Shown here piece after piece: positions 1 to 6,055 of a stretch of DNA of 6,055 nt. The DNA is taken from assembly GCA_945872325.1 (NCBI GenBank), contig CAMBZY010000209.1:1-6055 (forward strand). Reading direction: 5' to 3'. The stretch is from Candidatus Kuenenia stuttgartensis (GTDB taxonomy: Bacteria > Planctomycetota > Planctomycetia > Isosphaerales > Isosphaeraceae). Numbering within the stretch: position 1 is the stretch's first letter; every line of letters starts with the position of its first letter. Made by a program: the position numbers and the translations under genes. The notes under the pieces are model-generated. The model was given only the letters and a program-made list of their open reading frames with translations. It made no database searches and was not told the DNA's origin.

Positions 1-145
1 GAAGCCCACCATTCGTGGCGTGAACGGATGACGTCGATGTATCCGGTCATTCGCAAGTTGAAAATCATGTGTTTTATTGTGTATGAAACGCAATCAATGA
101 TTCATTGTACAGACATTCCACATGGATTTGCGAAAGGTGGGCTTC
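1..145. repeat. Inverted repeat arms flanking about 115 bp
   Basis: The first 15 bases match the reverse complement of 131-145 at 14 of 15 positions, with GAAGCCCACC at 1-10 and GGTGGGCTTC at 136-145 being exact. The left arm starts at the window edge, so the element may extend further left. No transposase or target duplication is visible. It may be a small non-autonomous element or simply two inverted copies of a dispersed intergenic repeat. Confidence 0.45.
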
Positions 146-153
146 ACCCCACC
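136..153. repeat. REP-like GGTGGG/CCCACC hairpin
   Basis: GGTGGG at 136-141 pairs with CCCACC at 148-153 around the six-base loop CTTCAC, and CTAC follows. Short elements of the form GTAGGGTGGG...CCCACC are widespread dispersed intergenic repeats in several bacterial phyla, which is established in general terms. That this copy belongs to such a family in this genome is inference, because only one full copy is visible. Confidence 0.4.
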
Positions 154-263
154 CTACAGGAACTACACCATTTATAAGGCTTGAGGGGGCACTAGCCAGT
201 TCTTGCTGGGCAGGATGCATACGAATAGTCTCTACGCAATCACCCCGGAATCCGGCATGAGCC

Positions 264-301
264 AAAAAAAAAACGGGCGAAACCATCTGGTCTCGCCCGT
301 T
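264..301 (-). terminator. Rho-independent terminator of the minus-strand transporter gene
   Basis: Read on the minus strand, an 8-bp GC-rich stem (AACGGGCG at 272-279 pairing with CGCCCGTT at 294-301) is extended inward by one A-T pair, one mismatch and three more pairs, closing on a four-base loop at 286-289. It is followed at once by a run of ten T (plus-strand A run, 264-273, partly within the stem). The hairpin lies about 34 bases after the stop codon of the gene ending at 336. On the plus strand no T run follows, so the terminator works in one direction. Confidence 0.9.
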
Positions 302-335
302 GCTTCGTCTGATAAAACCCAATCAGGTCCAATCA

Positions 336-2507
336 TCAGTGACCAATCTGAGCCTCTGACTTCGTTTCCATCGCCAGATTCTCACCCAGTCGCCCCGTTC
401 GGCCAACGATCAGAAGGCCAACGCTCTCTGGGAGATTTCTGGCAATCGACATCAAAATGTCACCCTTAAGGGCTGTCCACATCGCACCCCGGCGGGTCAC
501 GCCCAGCATCAGCAAGTCTGCGCTGTGGGTTACGGTGAAGTCGAGAATCGAATCAGGCACATCCCGACTGACTCCATAGAGGAGCCTGAGCGGAACTCCA
601 GCCAATTCGCACTGATGCTTTGTCGATTCGAACAAGGCCAGTGCCTCTTTGTCTTCATCGAGAGTGATCGAAACGATCGGCCCTAAAGCCTGTACCGCAA
701 CGTGCCTGATGAAGAGCAGTTGCAACTCGGCCTGCCAGGCCTGACACTCCCGAATCGCATAGTTCAGCAGCTCAGGATTGCCCTGAGTCGCGACCATGAT
801 GCGATTCTTGGCCCTGTATTTGCCAGCAAACAGCATCTTGCGACGAACCCGCTTGCTGCCTTCGACCACATGCTCCTCATGACCATCTTCAACGAGACCG
901 GTATGCAATCCTTCACGTCGTTGAGCCCAGTCGCTCAGGTATGCCAACCCGCCTGTGAAAGTGCATGCAATCGTAAAATCGATCAACGCGCCCTGCCAGC
1001 CTGGCAAAACCGAGCCAATTGGATTAAACCCGATCACACACCCTGCTAAAGCGGCCAACACAATCGCACCTGCAATATATCCGGTTCTGCGGTTCTTGGG
1101 CAATTTCAAGGTCGGGTTCAGAGCAAGTGCAGCCACTCTGGCAGCCAGCCCCACGGCCAACGTAATCAGAGCAAATCCACGTGCTTCCGGCTTGATCTGG
1201 CAGATGGTGGATTCGATAGCGATCATAACCACTGTCAGCACAAGCATCACATAACGCTCGAACTTCGACAGAGGCATGTTTTTGTTGGTCGAGATCGAAG
1301 CCAGATTGATCCCAATCGCTCCAACCACACCGATCGCATAAAGCCCTGAAAGTGCTGTGACATTCGGGAACAACAGCACCACAAGTGCAGGCAGCAAGGT
1401 GCCCACCACCAGCGGAATCAGTGGCATCCCGAATTTATTGAGATATCCAAACGATGTCGGTAGCTCTTTGTCTCGTGCCAGCATGAACATCGCCGAAACC
1501 AGTGCCCCGATCGCCGTGTTGACAGCCGAGATCAAAAGCAGGGCGAACACCAATGAGCTGATCGTCGCAAAAGTCTTACCCACATAGGTTTCAGCGATCA
1601 GGTGGAGCATATCATCCGTATGGCGTGGAGGCATTCCGTCAGGACTGAGCGTAACGCCCCTCTCCACTTCCTTCTGAATGTTATAACTCTCAGGAAGTGA
1701 CTCACCTTTGGAGTAATAAAGCATGCTGTCTGGAAGTGTGTGCATGGCTGCTGCCAACACCAGATTCATGATTACAATTTCGATCAGAACCGGGCGGATC
1801 GCCAGTTTGCTTGTCCGACTCACAGGCTGGACCATGATCCCGGTCATGTTGGCAATGGCTTCCACACCAGAAAGTGCCAGCACAATCTCCGTAAATCCAA
1901 CCCACGACTGCCAAATGGATCCCTGAGGGCGGATCACCCTGAAGCTTTCAACACCACTGACGGTCACAACACCCGCCCACTGGCCAAAAATGCTGAGTCC
2001 AATCCAAGTTGTGAGAACAACCGTAGCCACAGCCACAAGCATCGCAAGCGAACCGGTTTTCGTGGGTCCCAACGCGTTGAGCATACCGATGGCGATGATG
2101 GTGAATGCCGCCATCACAGCTTCCAGCGGCATCCCAAGCAACTCAAGGCCCTGAATGGAAATCAGATTTTCGAGGTAGTGAAATGCGTCCAGACACGACA
2201 GTGATGCCGTAACAACATAATCCGCGCAGAGGAGCAAACCTCCAATGACTGCAAGAAGTTGCGATCGCTGACGTGCGGCGGAATAGACACCACCACCATC
2301 AGGAAAGAGCTTACAGACAACTTCATAGCTCCAGCCAACGGCCAGAAGCAGGATGCTCATCAAAAGCAGGAACCAGAAGCTGGCCCTTCCATTAAAGGCA
2401 AACGCCAAACCCAGAACGTATAGACGGCTGGTTCCCCAGTCGCCAAATAGCATCGGGCCGGCATGAAACCATTTCAGAACACGTGGACGTTCGCCAACGC
2501 TCAGCAT
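336..2507 (-). CDS. KimA/KUP-like APC-superfamily permease with C-terminal USP domain, probable K+ importer
   Basis: A 723-residue inner-membrane transporter. Residues 15-525 form an APC-type core with about 12-14 helices. Seen directly: GDWGTSRLY at 22-30, close to the KUP GDxGTSxLY motif; FPDGGGVY at 68-75; DYVVTASLS at 96-104; SGVEAIAN at 213-220. In Bacillus KimA, a proton-coupled K+ importer, I recall the ion site as D36, Y43, D117, Y118, T121, S125, T230, E233 and Y377. The matching positions here are D23, Y30, D96, Y97, T100, S104, S213, E216 and Y390, all identical or conservative. Residues 567-702 resemble a universal stress protein domain, and KimA also ends in a USP-like domain. 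The nucleotide-binding motif is altered (G669-2X-R672-9X-G682-D683). A polar loop at about 257-305 is probably extracytoplasmic. The ATG at 2507 is the only start after an in-frame TGA, with no clear Shine-Dalgarno. Potassium specificity is inferred; automated pipelines would probably write 'amino acid permease'. Confidence 0.85.
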   Translation of the reverse strand: MLSVGERPRVLKWFHAGPMLFGDWGTSRLYVLGLAFAFNGRASFWFLLLMSILLLAVGWSYEVVCKLFPDGGGVYSAARQRSQLLAVIGGLLLCADYVVTASLSCLDAFHYLENLISIQGLELLGMPLEAVMAAFTIIAIGMLNALGPTKTGSLAMLVAVATVVLTTWIGLSIFGQWAGVVTVSGVESFRVIRPQGSIWQSWVGFTEIVLALSGVEAIANMTGIMVQPVSRTSKLAIRPVLIEIVIMNLVLAAAMHTLPDSMLYYSKGESLPESYNIQKEVERGVTLSPDGMPPRHTDDMLHLIAETYVGKTFATISSLVFALLLISAVNTAIGALVSAMFMLARDKELPTSFGYLNKFGMPLIPLVVGTLLPALVVLLFPNVTALSGLYAIGVVGAIGINLASISTNKNMPLSKFERYVMLVLTVVMIAIESTICQIKPEARGFALITLAVGLAARVAALALNPTLKLPKNRRTGYIAGAIVLAALAGCVIGFNPIGSVLPGWQGALIDFTIACTFTGGLAYLSDWAQRREGLHTGLVEDGHEEHVVEGSKRVRRKMLFAGKYRAKNRIMVATQGNPELLNYAIRECQAWQAELQLLFIRHVAVQALGPIVSITLDEDKEALALFESTKHQCELAGVPLRLLYGVSRDVPDSILDFTVTHSADLLMLGVTRRGAMWTALKGDILMSIARNLPESVGLLIVGRTGRLGENLAMETKSEAQIGH

Positions 2508-2563
2508 CGGAGAAGCTCTCTTGATTCATATGGTGTCAGTTCCCGGAAACTCGGCTTTCCCCA

Positions 2564-2578
2564 TTCGGCCGAACGTTC
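2564..2578. promoter_or_regulatory. Overlapping palindromes, possible operator
   Basis: The perfect 10-bp palindrome TTCGGCCGAA (2564-2573) overlaps the perfect 8-bp palindrome GAACGTTC (2571-2578). They lie in the 173-bp region between two divergently transcribed genes, where a shared regulator could bind. The positions are directly seen; the function is a guess, and palindromes of this size can occur by chance. Confidence 0.2.
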
Positions 2579-2604
2579 CAGAAATTGTGGGCTCTGAAGT
2601 AGAC

Positions 2605-2633
2605 TTCGCCGGAGAGTTGGCGAACCGTATAAG
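2605..2633 (+). promoter_or_regulatory. Candidate sigma-70-type promoter for the six-helix membrane protein gene
   Basis: TATAAG at 2628-2633 matches five of six bases of the -10 consensus. A 17-base spacer separates it from TTCGCC at 2605-2610, a weak -35 with three of six matches. Transcription would start near 2640, leaving a leader of about 40 bases before the ATG at 2681. I found no equally good candidate for the opposite-strand transporter gene. Confidence 0.3.
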
Positions 2634-2668
2634 ATAGTATTAGAAGTCGCTGTCACCACGGACGGCAC

Positions 2669-2673
2669 AGGAG
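2669..2673 (+). promoter_or_regulatory. Shine-Dalgarno site of the six-helix membrane protein gene
   Basis: AGGAG lies seven bases before the ATG at 2681, close to the ideal spacing. It is the only clear ribosome binding site in the window and fixes the start of the following gene. Confidence 0.7.
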
Positions 2674-2680
2674 CCGCTTT

Positions 2681-3466
2681 ATGATCGATCGGACTGACGA
2701 CCAAGTTCAAGCCGTCCAATTTCGTTGGATCACCTGTGGGTTTCTAACCAGTGGCCTGGGCATCGCCCTGCTTCTTTTAGATAGCACACTGGAGTTGGCC
2801 TACATTCTGTCATTCATCCCTCAGATTCGCAAGCTATTAGTCAACCCGGTTTGGGTATTTGTGTCAGGCAGCTTCATCACTACACTCACTTTCATAGGCT
2901 CTTATCTATTATGGAGACGATGGAATCATCCTGACTGGATCCGCAATTCCACCCTCCTGCTCGTCATGAACACTGTCCATCTGGGACTCTGGCTCGCTGA
3001 AAATCACCACCAGTTAGGACTGCCTGACCAAGATTTTGACCATGAATGGCTCAGAATCCAACTCAGCCAGATCTTGAATTGGTCAGAATTTGTCGTCTGG
3101 ATCAATCTAATCAGAATTTTTCATCGTCAGCACACCGCACGTCTCATCCCAGAACGCTTTACCCAAACACACTTTGGATTGAGCTGGTCAGGTCTCATAT
3201 TCAGCATCGCAATCGCTATCGGACTAACAGACTGGCCCGCTGGATGGCCTCTCGCCCGAATCCGCTGGCTCTCGCCTCTGGATAGCCTCATGCTCGCCAC
3301 AGCATCCACCATGCTCACAGCCTCAGCCAGCCTCCAAATCACAATCTATCTCTTCAAATCGTCGAGGATTTCCTACCTGTGCGATCACCTCACCAGGCCT
3401 GCACCAAATCAATCTGACGACTGGTATCAAGATCAATGGGATGACAATCCCTGGGGAAACCACTGA
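2681..3466 (+). CDS. Six-helix integral membrane protein of unknown function
   Basis: I do not recognise this 261-residue protein. Its hydrophobic segments are roughly 16-33, 57-77, 89-106, 129-147, 165-183 and 200-225. Positive residues follow the second (R79, R80), fourth (R149, R154) and sixth (K226, R229) segments, which suggests six helices with both ends in the cytoplasm. The loop between helices 3 and 4 is His- and Asp-rich (H109, H110, D116, D118, D120, H121, E122). The C-terminal tail from about 240 is hydrophilic, acidic and aromatic, with W248, W253 and W258 spaced five apart among Asp residues. No signal peptide or enzyme motif is visible. The start is supported by AGGAG seven bases upstream. 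It is divergent from the transporter gene and stands alone: the next gene downstream is on the other strand, and I see no clear terminator between them. It is probably a lineage-restricted family. Confidence 0.8.
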   Translation: MIDRTDDQVQAVQFRWITCGFLTSGLGIALLLLDSTLELAYILSFIPQIRKLLVNPVWVFVSGSFITTLTFIGSYLLWRRWNHPDWIRNSTLLLVMNTVHLGLWLAENHHQLGLPDQDFDHEWLRIQLSQILNWSEFVVWINLIRIFHRQHTARLIPERFTQTHFGLSWSGLIFSIAIAIGLTDWPAGWPLARIRWLSPLDSLMLATASTMLTASASLQITIYLFKSSRISYLCDHLTRPAPNQSDDWYQDQWDDNPWGNH

Positions 3467-3575
3467 TCGTAACGGGTAACAAATCCATTAAAAGACACTC
3501 AACCCGGCCAACGATAAAACTCGTTAAAGTTAATGATTGTATAGTTTTAACTGATTTTCCGATCCGCTCATCACC

Positions 3576-3791
3576 TCATTCTGGATCCGCGAACGGATCG
3601 CCCATGATGGGATCGATCGACCGGTTGACTCCAAGATTTCTACACAAATATGCGATCACCACGTGCTTGGAAATATTCAGGCCGATGATTCCCCAGAGAA
3701 TCCCCTGCCTGAAGAGCCATAAGTTTAGTGCTATACATGCGATAAGGATCATCAGAAAGGTCAGGCTGAATTGGCTGACTCGACGGTTCAT
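3576..3791 (-). CDS. Small two-helix membrane protein, hypothetical
   Basis: This 71-residue protein begins with a short basic stretch (R3, R4), then a hydrophobic segment at about 8-27 and a second at about 31-50, followed by the polar sequence CRNLGVNRS and an acidic end (GDPFADPE). Very short proteins with a basic N-terminus, a Phe-Ser-Leu start to the first helix and a second helix ending near a Cys-Arg pair occur, as I recall, in planctomycetes, but I cannot name a family or function. The helical pattern is too regular for a chance frame, and the competing frames on both strands look random. No good Shine-Dalgarno lies before the ATG at 3791. It is transcribed away from the complex I gene, with 134 bases between their starts. 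The main doubt is its short length. Confidence 0.55.
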   Translation of the reverse strand: MNRRVSQFSLTFLMILIACIALNLWLFRQGILWGIIGLNISKHVVIAYLCRNLGVNRSIDPIMGDPFADPE

Positions 3792-3925
3792 GAGACTTTT
3801 TCCGAGCTATTTGAGAAGAATTGCACAAGGATTGGGAGGAACCTCTGGTAAATCTGCACGCAAGTGTCTAATGTATGGTAGAACTTCCGCGATAGGAATC
3901 CAGTCGTCTTGAATGAGCGTTTGGA

Positions 3926-6055
3926 ATGAGTGCACAAAGTACAGCCCGCCCCGAGTGGACCGTTGTCATCGACCCAGTTCTTCAAAAAGAACTGGAACAA
4001 CATATCTTCGTCACCAGCTGGCCAAAGCTGCTGGAGATGGTGGATACCGTTTATAACTGGGGGCGTCGGTCAAGCCTTTGGCCCTTGGGATTCGGACTTG
4101 CCTGCTGCGCAATCGAAATGATCTGCTCAGCCTGCTCCCGATTCGATATCTCCCGATTCGGCGCCGAAGTCTTCCGGGGATCCCCCCGACAGGCTGACGT
4201 CATGATCGTCTCAGGCACCGTCACCAAAACGATGATGCCGATGATCGCTCGCCTTTATGATCAGATGCCTGAGCCGAAATACGTCATCTCCATGGGTGCG
4301 TGTGCCAACGGCGGAGGCCCTTTCAAAGAAGGTTACAACGTCGTTTCAGGTGTCGATAAATATCTGCCTGTCGATGTCTACATTCCCGGCTGCCCTCCGT
4401 CTCCTCAAGCCTTGCTGAACGGCCTGATTGCCCTTCAGAAAAAGATCGACGGCGAAAGTCTGGCCGATGCCGTCTGGTACAAGCCGGAAGTCGATCGCGA
4501 TATTCCAGTCCCTGTGCTTGGCCCCGACCTGATCGATGTTCGATTCCTTGAAATCACAGCGGAAAAGACCGCTCAAGGACTGCTCGACAAATCTCAGGCC
4601 GCCATGCCGAAGCCTCTGATCATTCCTGCCCCTCAGCCTGAGAAGCCTGCTGAAGAGCCTGCAACAGCTGCACCTGTCGCCGTTTCAGCCGCAGATCGAC
4701 TCCGAGCCAAAATGGCTGGCGCCGCTGCACCTCCTGCGGAAGAAGTCAAGCCAGCTGCTAAGCCTGCCGCTCCTGCCAAAAAAATCAAGAAGGCGGAAGC
4801 TCGGCCCACACTTGCCTGGCTTGGGAATGAGAAGCTGAAATCTCTGAGCGATCGGCTCAATGAGAAATTTGGAACCGGCACAAGTGAAATCATCGACGCT
4901 GGGCTATTGCTCCCAGCCGATAAGCTCAGAGCCGTTTCAGAATTCTTAAAAACGGATCATGGGACACGTTACAACTATCTTGCCAGTCTTCAAAGCGTTC
5001 ACTACGAAGATTGTATCGAAGTCAACTACCACCTCGATTCCACAGTTCACCCCGGCACAGTGATCTTACTGCGTGTTCGGGTGGCAGAGTCTGAAGGTCA
5101 AGGCGAATTGCCGAGCGTTTCCGATATCTGGCCAGGGGCCGATTTTCAGGAACGTGAAGTTTACGACATGATGGGCGTGAAATTTACGAACCATCCGAAC
5201 CTGACACGGATCCTGATGTGGGAAGGTTATGGCTATTATCCTCTGCGTAAAGACTTTCTTGAGCCTTATTATGAAGGCCCAACCAAGGTTTTTGACAGTC
5301 GCGTAGAGAAGGGTCATGGCTACCATTATCGTGCTGAGGAGATCAATCCTTATGGCACGAATATGAAAATCCCCAAGGATTTCACGGGCTGGGACAACCT
5401 CTCCGCACTCGACGACATCAAGGGCAAGAATCTGATGCCCGGCGGAGTTCAGATCAGCGAACTCGACACCGACCAGTTCGTGGTCAGCATGGGACCTCAG
5501 CACCCATCGACTCACGGAGTGTTTCGGATGAACATTCGGCTCGATGGTGAAACCGTCGTCGGCCTCAAGCCGGTCATGGGATACATGCACCGGAACCATG
5601 AAAAGATTGGTGAGCGTAACACGTATCTGATGAACTTCCCGTTCACAGACCGCCTCGACTACATCACCAGTATGGGCAATAATTTCGGTTATGCCCTTGC
5701 AGTCGAACAGCTTATGGGCGACGACGTCAAAGTTCCCGAACGTGCGGATTACATTCGCGTGATCATGGCGGAACTGACTCGGGTCGCCAGCCATATGTGG
5801 GGCATCGGCTTCTTCCTGAACGACATCGGCGCATTCTTCACACCAGCCCTTTACGCCATCGAAGAACGGGAACTGATTCTCGACCTCTTCGAGTGGGCGA
5901 GCGGCAGCCGGATGATGTGTAACTACTTCCGGTTCGGTGGAGTGGCGTTCGACCTGCCCAAGGGCTGGAAGGAACGTTGCGAACGGTTCGTTTATGACCG
6001 TCTGGACGGAAAGATCGACGAACTCGACCGATTCCTTTCTGCGAACGAAATTCTG
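3926..6055 (+). CDS. nuoBCD: Fused NADH-quinone oxidoreductase subunits B/C/D, 3' end beyond window
   Basis: One open frame of 710 codons runs off the right edge and joins three core subunits of complex I, the proton-pumping NADH:quinone oxidoreductase. NuoB (about 1-220) has the N2 iron-sulfur cluster ligands C60, C61, C126 and C156. A linker rich in Ala, Pro, Lys and Glu (about 222-296) leads to NuoC (about 300-445), with its signature ERExYDxxG at 409-417 and HPNLTRILM at 423-431. After a link of about 65 residues, NuoD starts near 512 with GPQHPSTHG at 523-531. H530 and Y579 correspond to the quinone-site His and Tyr of the 49-kDa subunit. NuoD is usually about 400 residues, so roughly 200 are missing and the whole should be near 910-920. 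The ATG at 3926 is the only start after an in-frame TGA at 3914; a bare GGA precedes it. No nuoA lies upstream. NuoC-NuoD fusions are well known; the triple fusion is rarer. Confidence 0.95.
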   Translation, partial: MSAQSTARPEWTVVIDPVLQKELEQHIFVTSWPKLLEMVDTVYNWGRRSSLWPLGFGLACCAIEMICSACSRFDISRFGAEVFRGSPRQADVMIVSGTVTKTMMPMIARLYDQMPEPKYVISMGACANGGGPFKEGYNVVSGVDKYLPVDVYIPGCPPSPQALLNGLIALQKKIDGESLADAVWYKPEVDRDIPVPVLGPDLIDVRFLEITAEKTAQGLLDKSQAAMPKPLIIPAPQPEKPAEEPATAAPVAVSAADRLRAKMAGAAAPPAEEVKPAAKPAAPAKKIKKAEARPTLAWLGNEKLKSLSDRLNEKFGTGTSEIIDAGLLLPADKLRAVSEFLKTDHGTRYNYLASLQSVHYEDCIEVNYHLDSTVHPGTVILLRVRVAESEGQGELPSVSDIWPGADFQEREVYDMMGVKFTNHPNLTRILMWEGYGYYPLRKDFLEPYYEGPTKVFDSRVEKGHGYHYRAEEINPYGTNMKIPKDFTGWDNLSALDDIKGKNLMPGGVQISELDTDQFVVSMGPQHPSTHGVFRMNIRLDGETVVGLKPVMGYMHRNHEKIGERNTYLMNFPFTDRLDYITSMGNNFGYALAVEQLMGDDVKVPERADYIRVIMAELTRVASHMWGIGFFLNDIGAFFTPALYAIEERELILDLFEWASGSRMMCNYFRFGGVAFDLPKGWKERCERFVYDRLDGKIDELDRFLSANEIL

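Larger units (their letters stand above)
1..263. other. Intergenic stretch without a convincing gene
   Basis: No frame here gives a recognisable protein. On the plus strand one frame is open from the left edge to a TAA at 175-177 (58 codons), and it could be the 3' end of a gene lying to the left. However, its last third runs through the GGTGGG/CCCACC repeat and its residues match no family I know, so I do not call it. On the minus strand a short frame starting at 68 runs off the left edge and is equally undecidable. What can be seen is an inverted repeat pair (1-15 and 131-145), a compact hairpin (136-153) and a 6-bp-arm palindrome centred on 101. The stretch ends at the terminator of the minus-strand transporter gene. 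Confidence 0.5.

Noticed and set aside
1..177. Plus-strand frame open from the left edge to TAA, possible 3' end of a gene
   Set aside because: 58 open codons can arise by chance, the end runs through a repeat, and no family is recognisable. It stays undecided without sequence to the left.
74..322. Minus-strand frame of 82 codons
   Set aside because: It spans the strong terminator hairpin and the REP-like repeat, and the residues look random.
203..469. Plus-strand frame of 88 codons
   Set aside because: It crosses the terminator and then runs antisense through the USP domain of the transporter gene.
1740..2204. Plus-strand frame of 154 codons
   Set aside because: It is antisense to conserved transmembrane segments of the transporter and rich in His, Arg, Asn and Gln, as a shadow frame would be.
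2501..2719. Minus-strand frame of 72 codons across the divergent intergenic region
   Set aside because: It overlaps the starts of both flanking genes and has no recognisable pattern. The overlap with the transporter start is only the last few codons.
3528..3552. AT-rich hairpin after the six-helix protein gene, possible terminator
   Set aside because: The arms AGTTAA and TTAACT are only six AT-rich pairs around a 13-base loop, and only GATTTT follows. This is too weak to call.
3604..3912. Plus-strand frame of 102 codons ending just before nuoBCD
   Set aside because: It is mostly antisense to the small membrane protein gene, is Arg-rich without motif, and does not resemble NuoA.
3788..4003. 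Minus-strand frame of 71 codons whose stop overlaps the small membrane protein start as ATGA
   Set aside because: The overlap looks like translational coupling, but the frame is antisense to the conserved NuoB start and its product has no sensible pattern.
5066..5794. Minus-strand frame of 242 codons
   Set aside because: It is antisense to strongly conserved NuoC and NuoD motifs. The plus-strand reading is certain, and the long antisense frame reflects codon usage.

Overview
The window looks like chromosomal DNA of a planctomycete-type bacterium (Planctomycetota). I infer this from the overall gene style, a 71-residue two-helix membrane protein of a kind I associate with that phylum, poor Shine-Dalgarno usage at two of four genes, and a fused NuoB-NuoC-NuoD gene. 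No single marker proves the assignment. I see no rRNA, tRNA, CRISPR array, transposase or phage gene.

Layout from left to right. Bases 1-263 hold no convincing gene. They contain a short inverted repeat pair and a compact GGTGGG/CCCACC hairpin typical of dispersed intergenic repeats. At 264-301 lies a strong intrinsic terminator for the minus strand. It serves the gene at 336-2507 (minus), a 723-residue APC-superfamily permease with a cytoplasmic universal-stress-protein (USP) domain. Its transmembrane core carries every residue I can recall from the potassium site of KimA/KUP transporters, so I call it a probable potassium importer rather than a generic amino acid permease.

A 173-bp divergent intergenic region (2508-2680) with two overlapping palindromes and one candidate promoter separates it from a plus-strand gene, 2681-3466. 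That gene encodes an unrecognised six-helix membrane protein with a Trp/Asp-rich tail. After a 109-bp gap comes a small minus-strand gene (3576-3791) for a 71-residue membrane protein. A further 134-bp gap leads to the plus-strand gene that fills the rest of the window.

That last gene (3926 to beyond 6055) is one uninterrupted reading frame joining NuoB, NuoC and NuoD, the quinone-reducing core of respiratory complex I. The frame is open for 710 codons and runs off the right edge inside NuoD. It binds cluster N2 through NuoB and carries the conserved His and Tyr of the quinone site in NuoD. No nuoA lies directly upstream. Together the window shows energy metabolism (complex I) next to ion homeostasis (a regulated potassium-transporter-like protein), but nothing in the sequence links their regulation.
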